From: Brevibacillus laterosporus LMG 15441
Lineage (GTDB): Bacteria > Bacillota > Bacilli > Brevibacillales > Brevibacillaceae
Reading direction: 5' to 3'
DNA: 64,000 nt
Assembly (NCBI RefSeq): GCF_000219535.2
Contig: NZ_CP007806.1
Location: 3,196,501-3,260,500, forward strand
Numbering within the stretch: position 1 is the stretch's first letter; each line of letters starts with the position of its first letter. Under the pieces are notes generated by a model. That model was not told where the DNA came from and did no database searches. It saw nothing but the letters and a program-made list of their open reading frames with translations. This document shows, piece after piece, positions 17,415 through 25,801 of this stretch. The translations under genes and the position numbers were made by a program.

Positions 17415-17443
17415 ATTGTAGCCTAGAGTATTTTTAGAAACAA
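17415..17443 (-). promoter_or_regulatory. Sigma-A-type promoter of esxA
   Basis: On the minus strand TTGTTT and TACAAT are separated by exactly 17 bp, about 42 bp upstream of the esxA ATG. Confidence 0.68.
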
Positions 17444-17496
17444 TTCCCAATTTGTAAGGAAGCCGATTTAGAAAGAAACACCTATGTTCACTTATA

Positions 17497-17528
17497 GTTA
17501 AAAAGGACTTTTGCCCTTCATTTTTAAC
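17497..17528 (-). terminator. Terminator overlapping the essC stop codon
   Basis: On the minus strand GTTAAAAA...AAGG pairs with CCTTTTTAAC. The left arm includes the TAA of essC. This closes the T7SS machinery operon just before the esxA promoter. Confidence 0.55.
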
Positions 17529-20500
17529 AATAACTTTTATTTTGTGAATCTATCGGCCTACAAGCATCCTTCTGTACCCATTTTTCATTAATAGTGTGGA
17601 TGAGCTCTTGTAGGGATCGCTCCTCGTTGAAAGGCATAGCTACCTTGACTCGATGATAACGCCTTTTAGCAAAGTAGCCCTGACCTGGTGGCAGCATTTT
17701 ATTATAGGCAGCATGCGGATAATGACTAGCTTCTGTCGATGGGATTTTCAAGAAAGCCAAGTCATTAGCATCAATACTGCCAAATAAAAAGCCTGTTTGC
17801 ATATTTTTAATCTCGGATAACCAATCGTTGCTACTATATGGAAAATCAGATGGCACCCCAGAGATAATCACATACAGATCGCGGCTTCTACCTTGTCGAA
17901 GCAACTGAGTCAATTGATCCTTGATTTGATAATCTGTGATCTGCTTGAAAAATAAATCTGCATCATCAATTACCAGCAGAAGAGCTGGCTCTTTATGATT
18001 TTGGTCCTCTAATTTATCTGTTTTGATGGATTCAGCCTGATTGAACAATTCCTCCTTGCACATCTGAGAAGAAGTCGATTGCTCTCTGTAAGATTGATTG
18101 TTTAGCTGATCATCATGGGTGTGGCGCATTTTTATTTTCGTACTTAGAGTAGTAAGCAATTCTGTAAGCTCGCTCTCTCTAGTGGCCGTCCCCTTTACGT
18201 GTGTTACGTGTTCTAGAGCTAGTAAGGATGCGGAACTAGGCCGGAAGTCGATACAGTAAATTTCCAGATCTTGTGGAGACACTCGATCGCATAGAGATAG
18301 TACCCATGTCATTAAAAAGGAGGTTTTTCCCCCTTCCATCGGACTTCCTACCACAAAATACGGGCCTTCTTTTACATCTACCTCAAACAAAGTTAAATCA
18401 TCTACATATATACCTACAGGAACTCTAAATGAATTAGAAGGTGAGGATATGGAAATATCCGTTATACTAGAGAGAGAGGATTTATTAGGAATAACAGACT
18501 TGATAGCTAATAGCTCCTCTAGGAAAATAACCTCTGGTAGTGACAAAATTTCTTTTGGACGGTCCCCATTCCAAGCAATGCTCATCTGCTCCATTACATT
18601 GCGCAGTCGAACCGAGCGCTGCATGTCGTCGTTGCCCGCTATAGGTAAAGCAGTCTGAAACTCAAGTGGAGGCACTTGTCCTTTCACTAGTCCTCTTCCT
18701 TCTGATAAATGGACGGGTGGTTTTGTAGGACGCCCCACCGCAAAATAATAGTCGCTTGGATCAGATAGTTCAAAGGCAATTCCCAGAGAAAAGTTACCTC
18801 GTATTCTCTCCACAATATCTGTAATACGGTTAGCAGTCACAACGAAAGAAAGTCCTACGCTTCCCCCTTCTCTTACTAGCTGCTCTAGCTGATCATTCTC
18901 ATAGGAGTACTGATTTCGGAAGTTTAGATAGCCATCTATGCATACGACAATTCTAGGGACGGTCTTCCCCGTAGACATTTGGTACGCTCGAAGTGTTTTC
19001 ACACCGCTATTTGCAAGTAGCTCTCGGCGTCTGCCTACCTCCTCAAGCAGATAACGAAATAAACGCTTGATTTTATCTGTTTCCTCATCCAAAATAACGG
19101 AGCCAACATGAGGCAAATACGAAAAGTCGCGTAGCGTTCGTCCAAAATCCAACAAATAAAAATGAAGGTGTTCTGGAGAATAACGAGTAGCCAGGGATAA
19201 TAGTAAGGTTTGTAAAAATGTAGTCTTTCCTGTTCCCGGCATCCCATAAATAGGTAAATGCCCTTCTTCTAGTGATAGTAGCAATGGCTCCTGTCGCTGC
19301 TGTGCCACATCGTCTACTAAGCCTACAATGGCAGAAAGACCCGGGGCATTGGCTCTCCATTCCTTTCCATTCCAACCGTATGTACACGCTGAAATATCCT
19401 CTAAAGCAAGCTGTTTGGGCAAAGGAGGAAGCCACGGACCAGGTAATCGGCTGACCCCTTCTTTCTCTGCTACGCTTGCCAGATATTCCATTAGGACCTG
19501 AAGCTGCTTCTTTTGCTTTCTCGTTTGATCTGTGTTTAGCTCTTCTTTTATCTCACATTTCGTACGTTTTCCACTTAATGAAACCTCATAAATCTCCGGT
19601 TCTTTTTGATTTCGCGTCTGCTCTGCCAGATATGGTGCGCCACTCCAGGCAAACTGGACCAAATCAAATTCCTCATTGCTCCCCACCTGTAAGTAGCCAC
19701 GCCCCGGTGTTGTAATCCATGCTGCATCTGGTATCTTTAGCATTTCCCGGCTATCTGCATCATCCTGAACTCTAAGACAAATACGAAAACGGGCATTACT
19801 CCAAATCTTATCATCTACGACACCGCCAGGCTTTTGCGTAGCTAGGATTACATGCACGCCTAACGTTCTACCAATGGTTGCAATTGATATTAGTTCATTC
19901 ATAAACTCTGGCTGCTCTTTTTTTAGTTGAGCAAACTCATCAATAATAATAACCAAATGAGGTAGAGGATGAGTCATCCGCCATGTCGTTTCATAATACT
20001 CATCAATGTGCTGAAGGTCTCCTGCTTCATTTAAAATTTTTTGCCGACGGATTAACTCAGCGCGTAACGAAACCATCGCTCTTTCTACGAGCTGATCATC
20101 CAGATTGGTGATGGAGCCGACCAAATGCGGTAAATCTCTAAACGTGTTAGACATTCCCCCGCCTTTATAGTCAATCAATAGAAAAGTCATCTCATGAGGA
20201 TGATAATGAACGGCTAATGAGGCAACAATGGATTGAATAGCCTCGCTTTTTCCTGAACCTGTCGTGCCAGCCATTAATCCATGCGGACCATGCCCACGCC
20301 GTTCTATTTTGTCATGTATATTCAACAGGACTTTTTTTCCACCTGTTCGTACTCCCACTGGAACTGGCAAGGATTGTGGAAACCGATTCGCCTGCCAAAG
20401 GGCAGTTACATCCAAATCTTCTATTTTTTCAATCCCCAAAAGCTCAAATAACGATAGTCGCTGTGGAATTTCTGCTGATGTAGAGCGCTTAACCTTTACA

Positions 20501-21738
20501 CCTGCCATCATTCGCGCAGCATGCTCCGCTTTATCTAATGGAAGATCGTCTATAGTACATGCAATTTCTCCCTCTTCTAGACCAGTCACATCCCCTGTCA
20601 CCGTTTCTTTACAAACACCGCGATTGCCCTGTATTTCCACAATCAATTGACACTGCATAGGCAACGAATCTTTCCTATCCGCCAGTAAAATCGTACATGC
20701 TCCAATTGCTTCAGCCTCTTTTAAAAGTAAGGGCAAAATAGGCTCGTCCTCAATTAGATGGGGGGCTGACAGAATAAACACCCAGCAAGGTAGCTCTGCC
20801 TCTTTACGAAAATCAGTAGCCCTCGTCATTTTCCGCCGGTTTAGCTGACTGTACAAAACGTCGAGTAGCTGGTGAGCGCTTCCTTTTTCCTGAGCAACGA
20901 ATCGCATGGTCTGTTCATCATCCCAAGTATGCGGCAGCCAGCGTAGCCATTTCCATTGCTCTTCTTCCCACTCTGGATAAAAGGCAGCGATTTTCACCTC
21001 ATCTGGTGAGTGATGTGTCGCCATCTGCAATACCATCACTCTGATCGCATTTAGAATAGCCTCCTGCTCACCGACCACGCCTATGACTTTCGATTGATAC
21101 AGGGGTAGTTGAATAGGAACCGACTCAACTCTTTCAAAGGCTTGAGCCAACGCCTGGGCTTCCTCAATCAAAGGCTCTGTCTCATAGCCTTCCTGTTTGG
21201 GCGCTATAATCTGATAGGTAGCTGGTAGCGTTCCTAGTCCCAAACGCAACTGTAAAAAATCCTCATCACGTGCAGAACGCTCCCATAGCGAACTGCTTCT
21301 CTCCTCTATCCGCTGTATACACTCCCAAACAGACGGATTCAATTCGTGCATAATGGCTTGCTGTTCCATTTGTAACTCTTTTAATTCTCTTCTGTGTTTC
21401 TCTAATTGCTCCTGGTACTGAATGGTTCGTGTTTCTGCCTGTCTACGATATTTTCTCTTGTTATGCAGATAGGTAAACACCGGAACTGTGTATGAAATAA
21501 TCATGGTGCTCATAAAAATCATTTGAAACACAAAAAAATTCTTGTTTCCCGTATTCATTCTCGATCCCATATATAAATAAGCAAAAAGCGAAATCCCCGT
21601 GATAATAATGGGGATTAAGATAGAAATGATGGAGAAAGCGGGTGGTTGGGGAACAAGAGGAGGTCGATGGATTTCTACTGTTTGCTTGGGTAATGTACGC
21701 TTTAAGCGCGGTGATCGCTGAAAATAATCATAGGCCAT
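17524..21738 (-). CDS. essC: Type VII secretion ATPase EssC (FtsK/SpoIIIE family), without FHA domains
   Basis: EssC is the motor of Firmicute T7SS and recognises WXG substrates. The frame starts at 21780, but an ATG at 21738 following GGGGGAG is favoured, giving 1404 residues. Two membrane segments lie near residues 35-57 and 70-90. Three P-loop domains follow: GTTGSGKS near 491, GMPGTGKT near 832 and GSPMEGGKT near 1130. Domain 1 has a full Walker B (HLVIIIDEFAQ). Domain 2 has CIDGY without the Glu, so domain 1 is probably the main motor. The two N-terminal FHA domains of S. aureus EssC (1479 aa) are absent. It follows the yukD-like gene closely. Confidence 0.93.
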   Translation of the reverse strand: MAYDYFQRSPRLKRTLPKQTVEIHRPPLVPQPPAFSIISILIPIIITGISLFAYLYMGSRMNTGNKNFFVFQMIFMSTMIISYTVPVFTYLHNKRKYRRQAETRTIQYQEQLEKHRRELKELQMEQQAIMHELNPSVWECIQRIEERSSSLWERSARDEDFLQLRLGLGTLPATYQIIAPKQEGYETEPLIEEAQALAQAFERVESVPIQLPLYQSKVIGVVGEQEAILNAIRVMVLQMATHHSPDEVKIAAFYPEWEEEQWKWLRWLPHTWDDEQTMRFVAQEKGSAHQLLDVLYSQLNRRKMTRATDFRKEAELPCWVFILSAPHLIEDEPILPLLLKEAEAIGACTILLADRKDSLPMQCQLIVEIQGNRGVCKETVTGDVTGLEEGEIACTIDDLPLDKAEHAARMMAGVKVKRSTSAEIPQRLSLFELLGIEKIEDLDVTALWQANRFPQSLPVPVGVRTGGKKVLLNIHDKIERRGHGPHGLMAGTTGSGKSEAIQSIVASLAVHYHPHEMTFLLIDYKGGGMSNTFRDLPHLVGSITNLDDQLVERAMVSLRAELIRRQKILNEAGDLQHIDEYYETTWRMTHPLPHLVIIIDEFAQLKKEQPEFMNELISIATIGRTLGVHVILATQKPGGVVDDKIWSNARFRICLRVQDDADSREMLKIPDAAWITTPGRGYLQVGSNEEFDLVQFAWSGAPYLAEQTRNQKEPEIYEVSLSGKRTKCEIKEELNTDQTRKQKKQLQVLMEYLASVAEKEGVSRLPGPWLPPLPKQLALEDISACTYGWNGKEWRANAPGLSAIVGLVDDVAQQRQEPLLLSLEEGHLPIYGMPGTGKTTFLQTLLLSLATRYSPEHLHFYLLDFGRTLRDFSYLPHVGSVILDEETDKIKRLFRYLLEEVGRRRELLANSGVKTLRAYQMSTGKTVPRIVVCIDGYLNFRNQYSYENDQLEQLVREGGSVGLSFVVTANRITDIVERIRGNFSLGIAFELSDPSDYYFAVGRPTKPPVHLSEGRGLVKGQVPPLEFQTALPIAGNDDMQRSVRLRNVMEQMSIAWNGDRPKEILSLPEVIFLEELLAIKSVIPNKSSLSSITDISISSPSNSFRVPVGIYVDDLTLFEVDVKEGPYFVVGSPMEGGKTSFLMTWVLSLCDRVSPQDLEIYCIDFRPSSASLLALEHVTHVKGTATRESELTELLTTLSTKIKMRHTHDDQLNNQSYREQSTSSQMCKEELFNQAESIKTDKLEDQNHKEPALLLVIDDADLFFKQITDYQIKDQLTQLLRQGRSRDLYVIISGVPSDFPYSSNDWLSEIKNMQTGFLFGSIDANDLAFLKIPSTEASHYPHAAYNKMLPPGQGYFAKRRYHRVKVAMPFNEERSLQELIHTINEKWVQKDACRPIDSQNKSYC

Positions 21739-21764
21739 TCCTGCTCCCCCTCCCCTGTATTCGT

Positions 21765-22178
21765 TTATAAGGTTTTCCACACATACCCTTTTAGCTCGCT
21801 CTTGTTTTTGTCTTTTTTCTCATTTGCTAGATGTACATGCCCAGCTTCAGATAATGGTTGTTGATATAATGAGCGCCAACCTTCAATTGTTTGGCCCTCC
21901 CCACCAGTAGAAAAGCTACGCTGTACTCTCAAATATGCCCCGGACTTGACACCTAACTCAGACAATGTGGAGTCTGACGAAAGGATTTTCCATTCATGTT
22001 CTCCCACTTTCATTTCTAGCAGATATCTTGCATCAGTCCCTCTATGGGGATCTCTGACTTTTACCATGCGAGAGACCTTTTCGGCAATCATTTGACAAGG
22101 GAAATGAGTCGGTAATTCAAAATCCGGCCACTTACTTTTATCAGCATTTGTTACAATTGTCACAATGATTTTATCCAT
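21765..22178 (-). CDS. YukD/EsaB-like ubiquitin-fold protein of the T7SS
   Basis: The 137-residue protein starts with a beta-strand IIVTIVTNADKSKWPDFELP and has STLSELGVKSGAYLRVQ, the characteristic end of the YukD ubiquitin-like domain. It carries an extra C-terminal tail of about 45 residues (EGWRSLYQQPLSEAG onward) ending in KGYVWKTL, longer than the roughly 80-residue B. subtilis YukD. YukD/EsaB proteins are cytoplasmic factors needed for secretion. Its position directly before essC supports the role. The ATG at 22178 has GGTGGAG close upstream. Confidence 0.78.
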   Translation of the reverse strand: MDKIIVTIVTNADKSKWPDFELPTHFPCQMIAEKVSRMVKVRDPHRGTDARYLLEMKVGEHEWKILSSDSTLSELGVKSGAYLRVQRSFSTGGEGQTIEGWRSLYQQPLSEAGHVHLANEKKDKNKSELKGYVWKTL

Positions 22179-22192
22179 TTCTCCACCATTTT

Positions 22193-23008
22193 TTAGATCG
22201 TCTGAGCGACCAGCTTTTCTAAAATGATTTCCTGCAAAATGTCATCCATTTCTATATGAGAGCTGGGAGAAATGCATACCCAATCCTCTCGTTCCTTCAC
22301 AAATAAACGAATCAGCCAATTGGCAATACTAGAGGTCAGAAACGTCATGCCATTTAAGCTCCATTCATTTTGATGCCATGACATTGTAATTAGTTGTCCC
22401 TCGCACCATTGAGCTTTCAAGGACTGAGCAAAAGCCTCTGCTGCATCCTGATGGCACTGATAATCCTTTAAGGTAGCACAAATCTCATCAATTGAGGCGG
22501 TTTCTACCATTCCTCTGATCTGTTGAAAAATGGCATTTGGTAGTTCAATAGAGGGAACTACTACTTTTTCCTCAGCGTTTTTTCTGATTCGATTACACAT
22601 TGTTTTACTGGCTTCTAAGGGGTCACCTAAAGCTAGTAGCTCATATACGTTTTTACCGCCTACTGCTGCTATTTTTTCCACTACAACTTCTCGGTCAAAA
22701 TGAAAATACCCCTCATAATCTTCTCTATGTTTATCCGTATAACGAAAATAACAGCACGTTGTGGCATGTCCGCACGGAGCTACAAGGGAATTTACCATCT
22801 CATCTATGTACAAGCCTGTTTCATCTTCAAAAATATACCCTTTGTGTAATAGCTCTGTCTTTATTAGGTCCCATTCCTCTTGCAAGTCTTCTGTTAGATA
22901 CCCAGCATAAGGCTCTGCTATACCTAGTACTTGATCAGCACCAGTTAGGCATGCTAAAAAGTATAGCTGTTTATCCGTGATTGAAATAGTTTCAAACGGA
23001 TTTTTCAT
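22193..23008 (-). CDS. Unrecognised T7SS-operon protein, 271 aa, EspG-like pattern
   Basis: No certain family is visible. The N-terminal stretch ITDKQLYFLACLTGADQVLG, then IKTELLHKGYIFEDETGLYI, then DEMVNSLVAPCG follows the helix/short-strand layout of EspG, the substrate chaperone of actinobacterial ESX systems. The mid region has HFDREVVVEKIAAVGGKNVY, and the C-terminus is mixed alpha/beta (MSWHQNEWSLNGMTFLTSS). It has no signal peptide or membrane segment, so it should be cytoplasmic. Strong SD (AAGGAGG). It lies 14 bp from the yukD-like gene in an obvious operon. The EspG link is inferred from pattern only. Confidence 0.7.
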   Translation of the reverse strand: MKNPFETISITDKQLYFLACLTGADQVLGIAEPYAGYLTEDLQEEWDLIKTELLHKGYIFEDETGLYIDEMVNSLVAPCGHATTCCYFRYTDKHREDYEGYFHFDREVVVEKIAAVGGKNVYELLALGDPLEASKTMCNRIRKNAEEKVVVPSIELPNAIFQQIRGMVETASIDEICATLKDYQCHQDAAEAFAQSLKAQWCEGQLITMSWHQNEWSLNGMTFLTSSIANWLIRLFVKEREDWVCISPSSHIEMDDILQEIILEKLVAQTI

Positions 23009-23035
23009 ACTAGCCTCCTTACAATGCTATTGATT

Positions 23036-23920
23036 TTATCGCGTAAGCCAAGCGAACCACTCTCTTTTGTGTCCCGCCTTATCGTATGGGATAAACGAGT
23101 CTGTCTGATTCCAGCTAACATCCATTAACGCTATATCATCACTAAGCGGACTGTCACCCGCTTGAAGAATCATGGACTGTAGCTCGTTGTCTGTCGGGAG
23201 CGGATAGCATTTATCTAATGTGGCTAAGCCATCTGTATAGGCTATCATTCGTGTAAAGCGATGTTGTCCAGCTAAACTGGATTGAAATAAATGAGGCTTT
23301 CCTCCCACAGGTCCATGTAACGTTGACCAGCGCTCTTGTGTAGTAAATGTTCCTTGTAAGCATTCCGTTATTTCAAGCTCTTGGTTAAATAATCGTAACC
23401 GTAAATCCCCCTGCCAAGCGAACAGGATTCTTCCATTAGGAAAGGAATGCGAGGGTAGATCAATACGCCCGCAAATGTACATGGCTTCACTTCCATGTGT
23501 CCGCTTCGATTCTAATACATCACGTAGCAAGCCTGTAATACTTGAAGGTATCGGATGATTACCTATGATTCTACTCGTTACAGTGGTTAACGATTGTAGA
23601 TGTATATCCAACTGTTGTAGAAGGAACTCCTCTCGCTCCTCTTTCTCAAAGAGATCGGAAGCAAGCCAATCTAGTAGCCCGTCCCCTAGCATTTTGGCCG
23701 CAAGCTCCCCACAGTAAGAGAGCGATACGCCATCACACAATGCAAATAAAAAAGATTGCTCGTTTCTGGCAAACGTAAGATAATCCTGCCCCTTCTCCTG
23801 AGCATGTTGCGTTTCCAAAGCCCGGGCGTACGCATATCTCCAGACAAAATGTTCCTCTTCTCTTGTTACAGACTGTTCTGTGTGTTGATGTATGTTTTTA
23901 TAACGATAGGCTAATTTCAC
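23036..23920 (-). CDS. PP2C-like serine/threonine phosphatase of the T7SS locus
   Basis: The 294-residue protein shows the PP2C metal-binding motifs in order: FALCDGVS (D63-G64), RILFAWQGDLRLRLF, MIAYTDGLATLD and LSDDIALMDVSW. The short length and the reduced first region suggest a minimal PPM domain. It should dephosphorylate Ser/Thr in the cytoplasm. The obvious partner is the kinase-like protein at 14799-16922 in the same locus, or the vWA protein next to it. GTG at 23920 with AGGTGA upstream. It lies 16 bp from the vWA gene and 27 bp from the next gene, so they form one operon. Confidence 0.82.
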   Translation of the reverse strand: MKLAYRYKNIHQHTEQSVTREEEHFVWRYAYARALETQHAQEKGQDYLTFARNEQSFLFALCDGVSLSYCGELAAKMLGDGLLDWLASDLFEKEEREEFLLQQLDIHLQSLTTVTSRIIGNHPIPSSITGLLRDVLESKRTHGSEAMYICGRIDLPSHSFPNGRILFAWQGDLRLRLFNQELEITECLQGTFTTQERWSTLHGPVGGKPHLFQSSLAGQHRFTRMIAYTDGLATLDKCYPLPTDNELQSMILQAGDSPLSDDIALMDVSWNQTDSFIPYDKAGHKREWFAWLTR

Positions 23921-23936
23921 ATTGCATCACCTGTCT

Positions 23937-24689
23937 TTAACGGACGGGGGTTGCTGCCGACATTTGAAACCCTAAAGACACCAATTCTGGACTGGTAGCC
24001 GGAAACATAAGCAAGGCACCCTTTTTTAATTGATACATGGACTCACTCATCATCTCACGATAGCTCTCCGGTAAGACAGAGGACATGGAACGCAGCCTAT
24101 TGGCATGTTCATCTCTTAAAATTGTATCTGGCATGATTCCGTCCCAGCGCTTCACATCGACAAGCTCTTGATCATGCAGCTCTTCGGAAATAAAAATGTT
24201 TTCTACAAGCACATGTCCATCAGGAACAGCCATTTGCATAATTCGTTTGACAATGGGCTCCGGATCTTCACCAGTCGCAGCACCATCTGTCATATGACAG
24301 ATCAAAGGGGCCGGAGAATCTTGTAGAAACGGGAGCTCTTCTAGCAATAATTTTTCAACTTGTTTAAATGCTTTAGCCATATCTGTCAATCTACGCGGAC
24401 TTATTTCGGGCAGTTTCCCCAAACGGGCTACCTCATCTATTCCTCGAATTCCATCCAATAAATCATATACTTCATCGCTGTATGCTAAAATTGCGATACG
24501 ATAGCGTGGGGACATCCGAGTTCCCTTTGTCGAACGAAAAATCATCTGTCGAATGGCAGCAGATAATGCTTCCATCACTATATCAATCCTACGTTTATCT
24601 CCCATAGGCAGACACATGGAACCACTCACATCAATCAGGTAAATGATAAGAGCAGGGGTTCGATGTGTCGCTGGTAACTCATAGCTCAT
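23937..24689 (-). CDS. von Willebrand factor A domain protein of the T7SS locus
   Basis: The 250-residue protein is almost entirely a vWA domain. The MIDAS metal site appears as YLIDVSGSMCL (D20, S22, S24), with LTDMAKAF and ICHMTDGAATG supplying the later Thr and Asp. There is no signal peptide or membrane segment, so it is cytoplasmic. Kinase-phosphatase-vWA trios are known from several bacterial signalling modules such as TerY-associated ones. Here it opens the T7SS machinery operon. SD GGAG precedes the ATG at 24689. It may act as a scaffold or phosphoprotein. Confidence 0.85.
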   Translation of the reverse strand: MSYELPATHRTPALIIYLIDVSGSMCLPMGDKRRIDIVMEALSAAIRQMIFRSTKGTRMSPRYRIAILAYSDEVYDLLDGIRGIDEVARLGKLPEISPRRLTDMAKAFKQVEKLLLEELPFLQDSPAPLICHMTDGAATGEDPEPIVKRIMQMAVPDGHVLVENIFISEELHDQELVDVKRWDGIMPDTILRDEHANRLRSMSSVLPESYREMMSESMYQLKKGALLMFPATSPELVSLGFQMSAATPVR

Positions 24690-24967
24690 AATCGACTCTC
24701 CTTATGCTCCTGTTGCAGAGAACCACGGTAGAAGCGCTTGACTTTAAGCCACCGTGATCTTATTTGGAATATGAAGTGTTTTATGTGTTCCCTTCTTTCA
24801 ACACTTCCCGAGGAGATCCCCCCTTTGATCATTACTTATACTACTTTCCAAGCGGCTCTGATTGCTACTACAGGACGATAAGCATTCGCTCAGCTAAAAT
24901 GCCTGCGTAACCTTACTGGTGTAATAAAGATCAAAAACTCGCCTTCCTCCCTAGCAGAACAATCGCT

Positions 24968-25531
24968 TTAGGACCTCGGAATTTTTTCACTTACTTTAAC
25001 CAATCCAGATACAGAAGGCTGAACCTGATCATCTTCATTTGTATCCTCGCTATATCCATCATGTATAGAAGTATCAAGAAATTGTATATTTTCACGGACA
25101 AATTGAAAACGTGCCATTGGCAGCTCTTCTGTGCTGCCCAATGTAGCTAAATGACGTTGCATATCCTGCTGTGGAAAAAAGCGTGAAGAGCTTGTTAATC
25201 CCAGTACAGCTCCCTGCTCTCTCAATTGATGTCGAACCTGCTCTATTGTCATCGTTAACCGCTCTGCACTTTCTCTATCAACTTGTTGAAAGCGTTCCGC
25301 AGATTCGACGAGACGCTTAGCTAAATCGTTGGAGTGTGCTTGCAGTTGCTCCATGAGGGCACGGACAGCACGCCAATTATCCTCTAGCTGTGTGTGTTGC
25401 CCAATTTCCCAGCTTAGACTTTCCATTGCATGATGCAAACGTCCTTCTATTTCATTCCACTCCTGTGCAGCTCGTTTGTATTCGTGACCCAATTCTTGCA
25501 ACAGATGCGGATGTACTAGTATTCGCGACAT
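24968..25531 (-). CDS. Large WXG100-like candidate T7SS substrate, 187 aa
   Basis: The N-terminus MSRILVHPHLLQELGHEYK closely parallels EsxA (MSRILISPDQVDEVANQF), and residues 1-100 form long amphipathic helices like a WXG100 hairpin. The turn has SLSWEIGQ in place of a strict W-x-G. After about residue 105 a further 80-residue extension (SSRFFPQQDMQRHLATLG, then an acidic tail) follows that I do not recognise. It is probably a secreted partner or substrate of the EssC system, or a structural component. It precedes the vWA gene by 278 bp that contain no other gene. No toxin domain is visible. Confidence 0.72.
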   Translation of the reverse strand: MSRILVHPHLLQELGHEYKRAAQEWNEIEGRLHHAMESLSWEIGQHTQLEDNWRAVRALMEQLQAHSNDLAKRLVESAERFQQVDRESAERLTMTIEQVRHQLREQGAVLGLTSSSRFFPQQDMQRHLATLGSTEELPMARFQFVRENIQFLDTSIHDGYSEDTNEDDQVQPSVSGLVKVSEKIPRS

Positions 25532-25750
25532 CTCTTATCCCCTCTGATTTACTCATACTCGTTCTAACAGGTAGTACGAAATTTCATTACTCTTGACCTT
25601 GGAAATGAATCATGATGCTCACTTAAACAAGATTTCTGGAACAAATTCAGGGATTTTCCCTATCTTTTTAGATTTACAGAACCAGGAACTTCATACTAGA
25701 GTAATTGGTCCTGTTTTTTTCGTTACGTATAGGTATATAGATACAAAAAA

Positions 25751-25773
25751 AGTCTTTTTCACTGAAAAAGACT
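25751..25773 (-). terminator. Terminator of the YuiF-like transporter gene
   Basis: AGTCTTTTTC and GAAAAAGACT form a perfect 10-bp stem with a 3-nt loop, followed by TTTTTTTG on the minus strand. The remaining 25532-25750 stretch shows nothing else. Confidence 0.85.
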
Positions 25774-25801
25774 CCCTATCATTTTTTGTCTATGATGAAA
25801 A

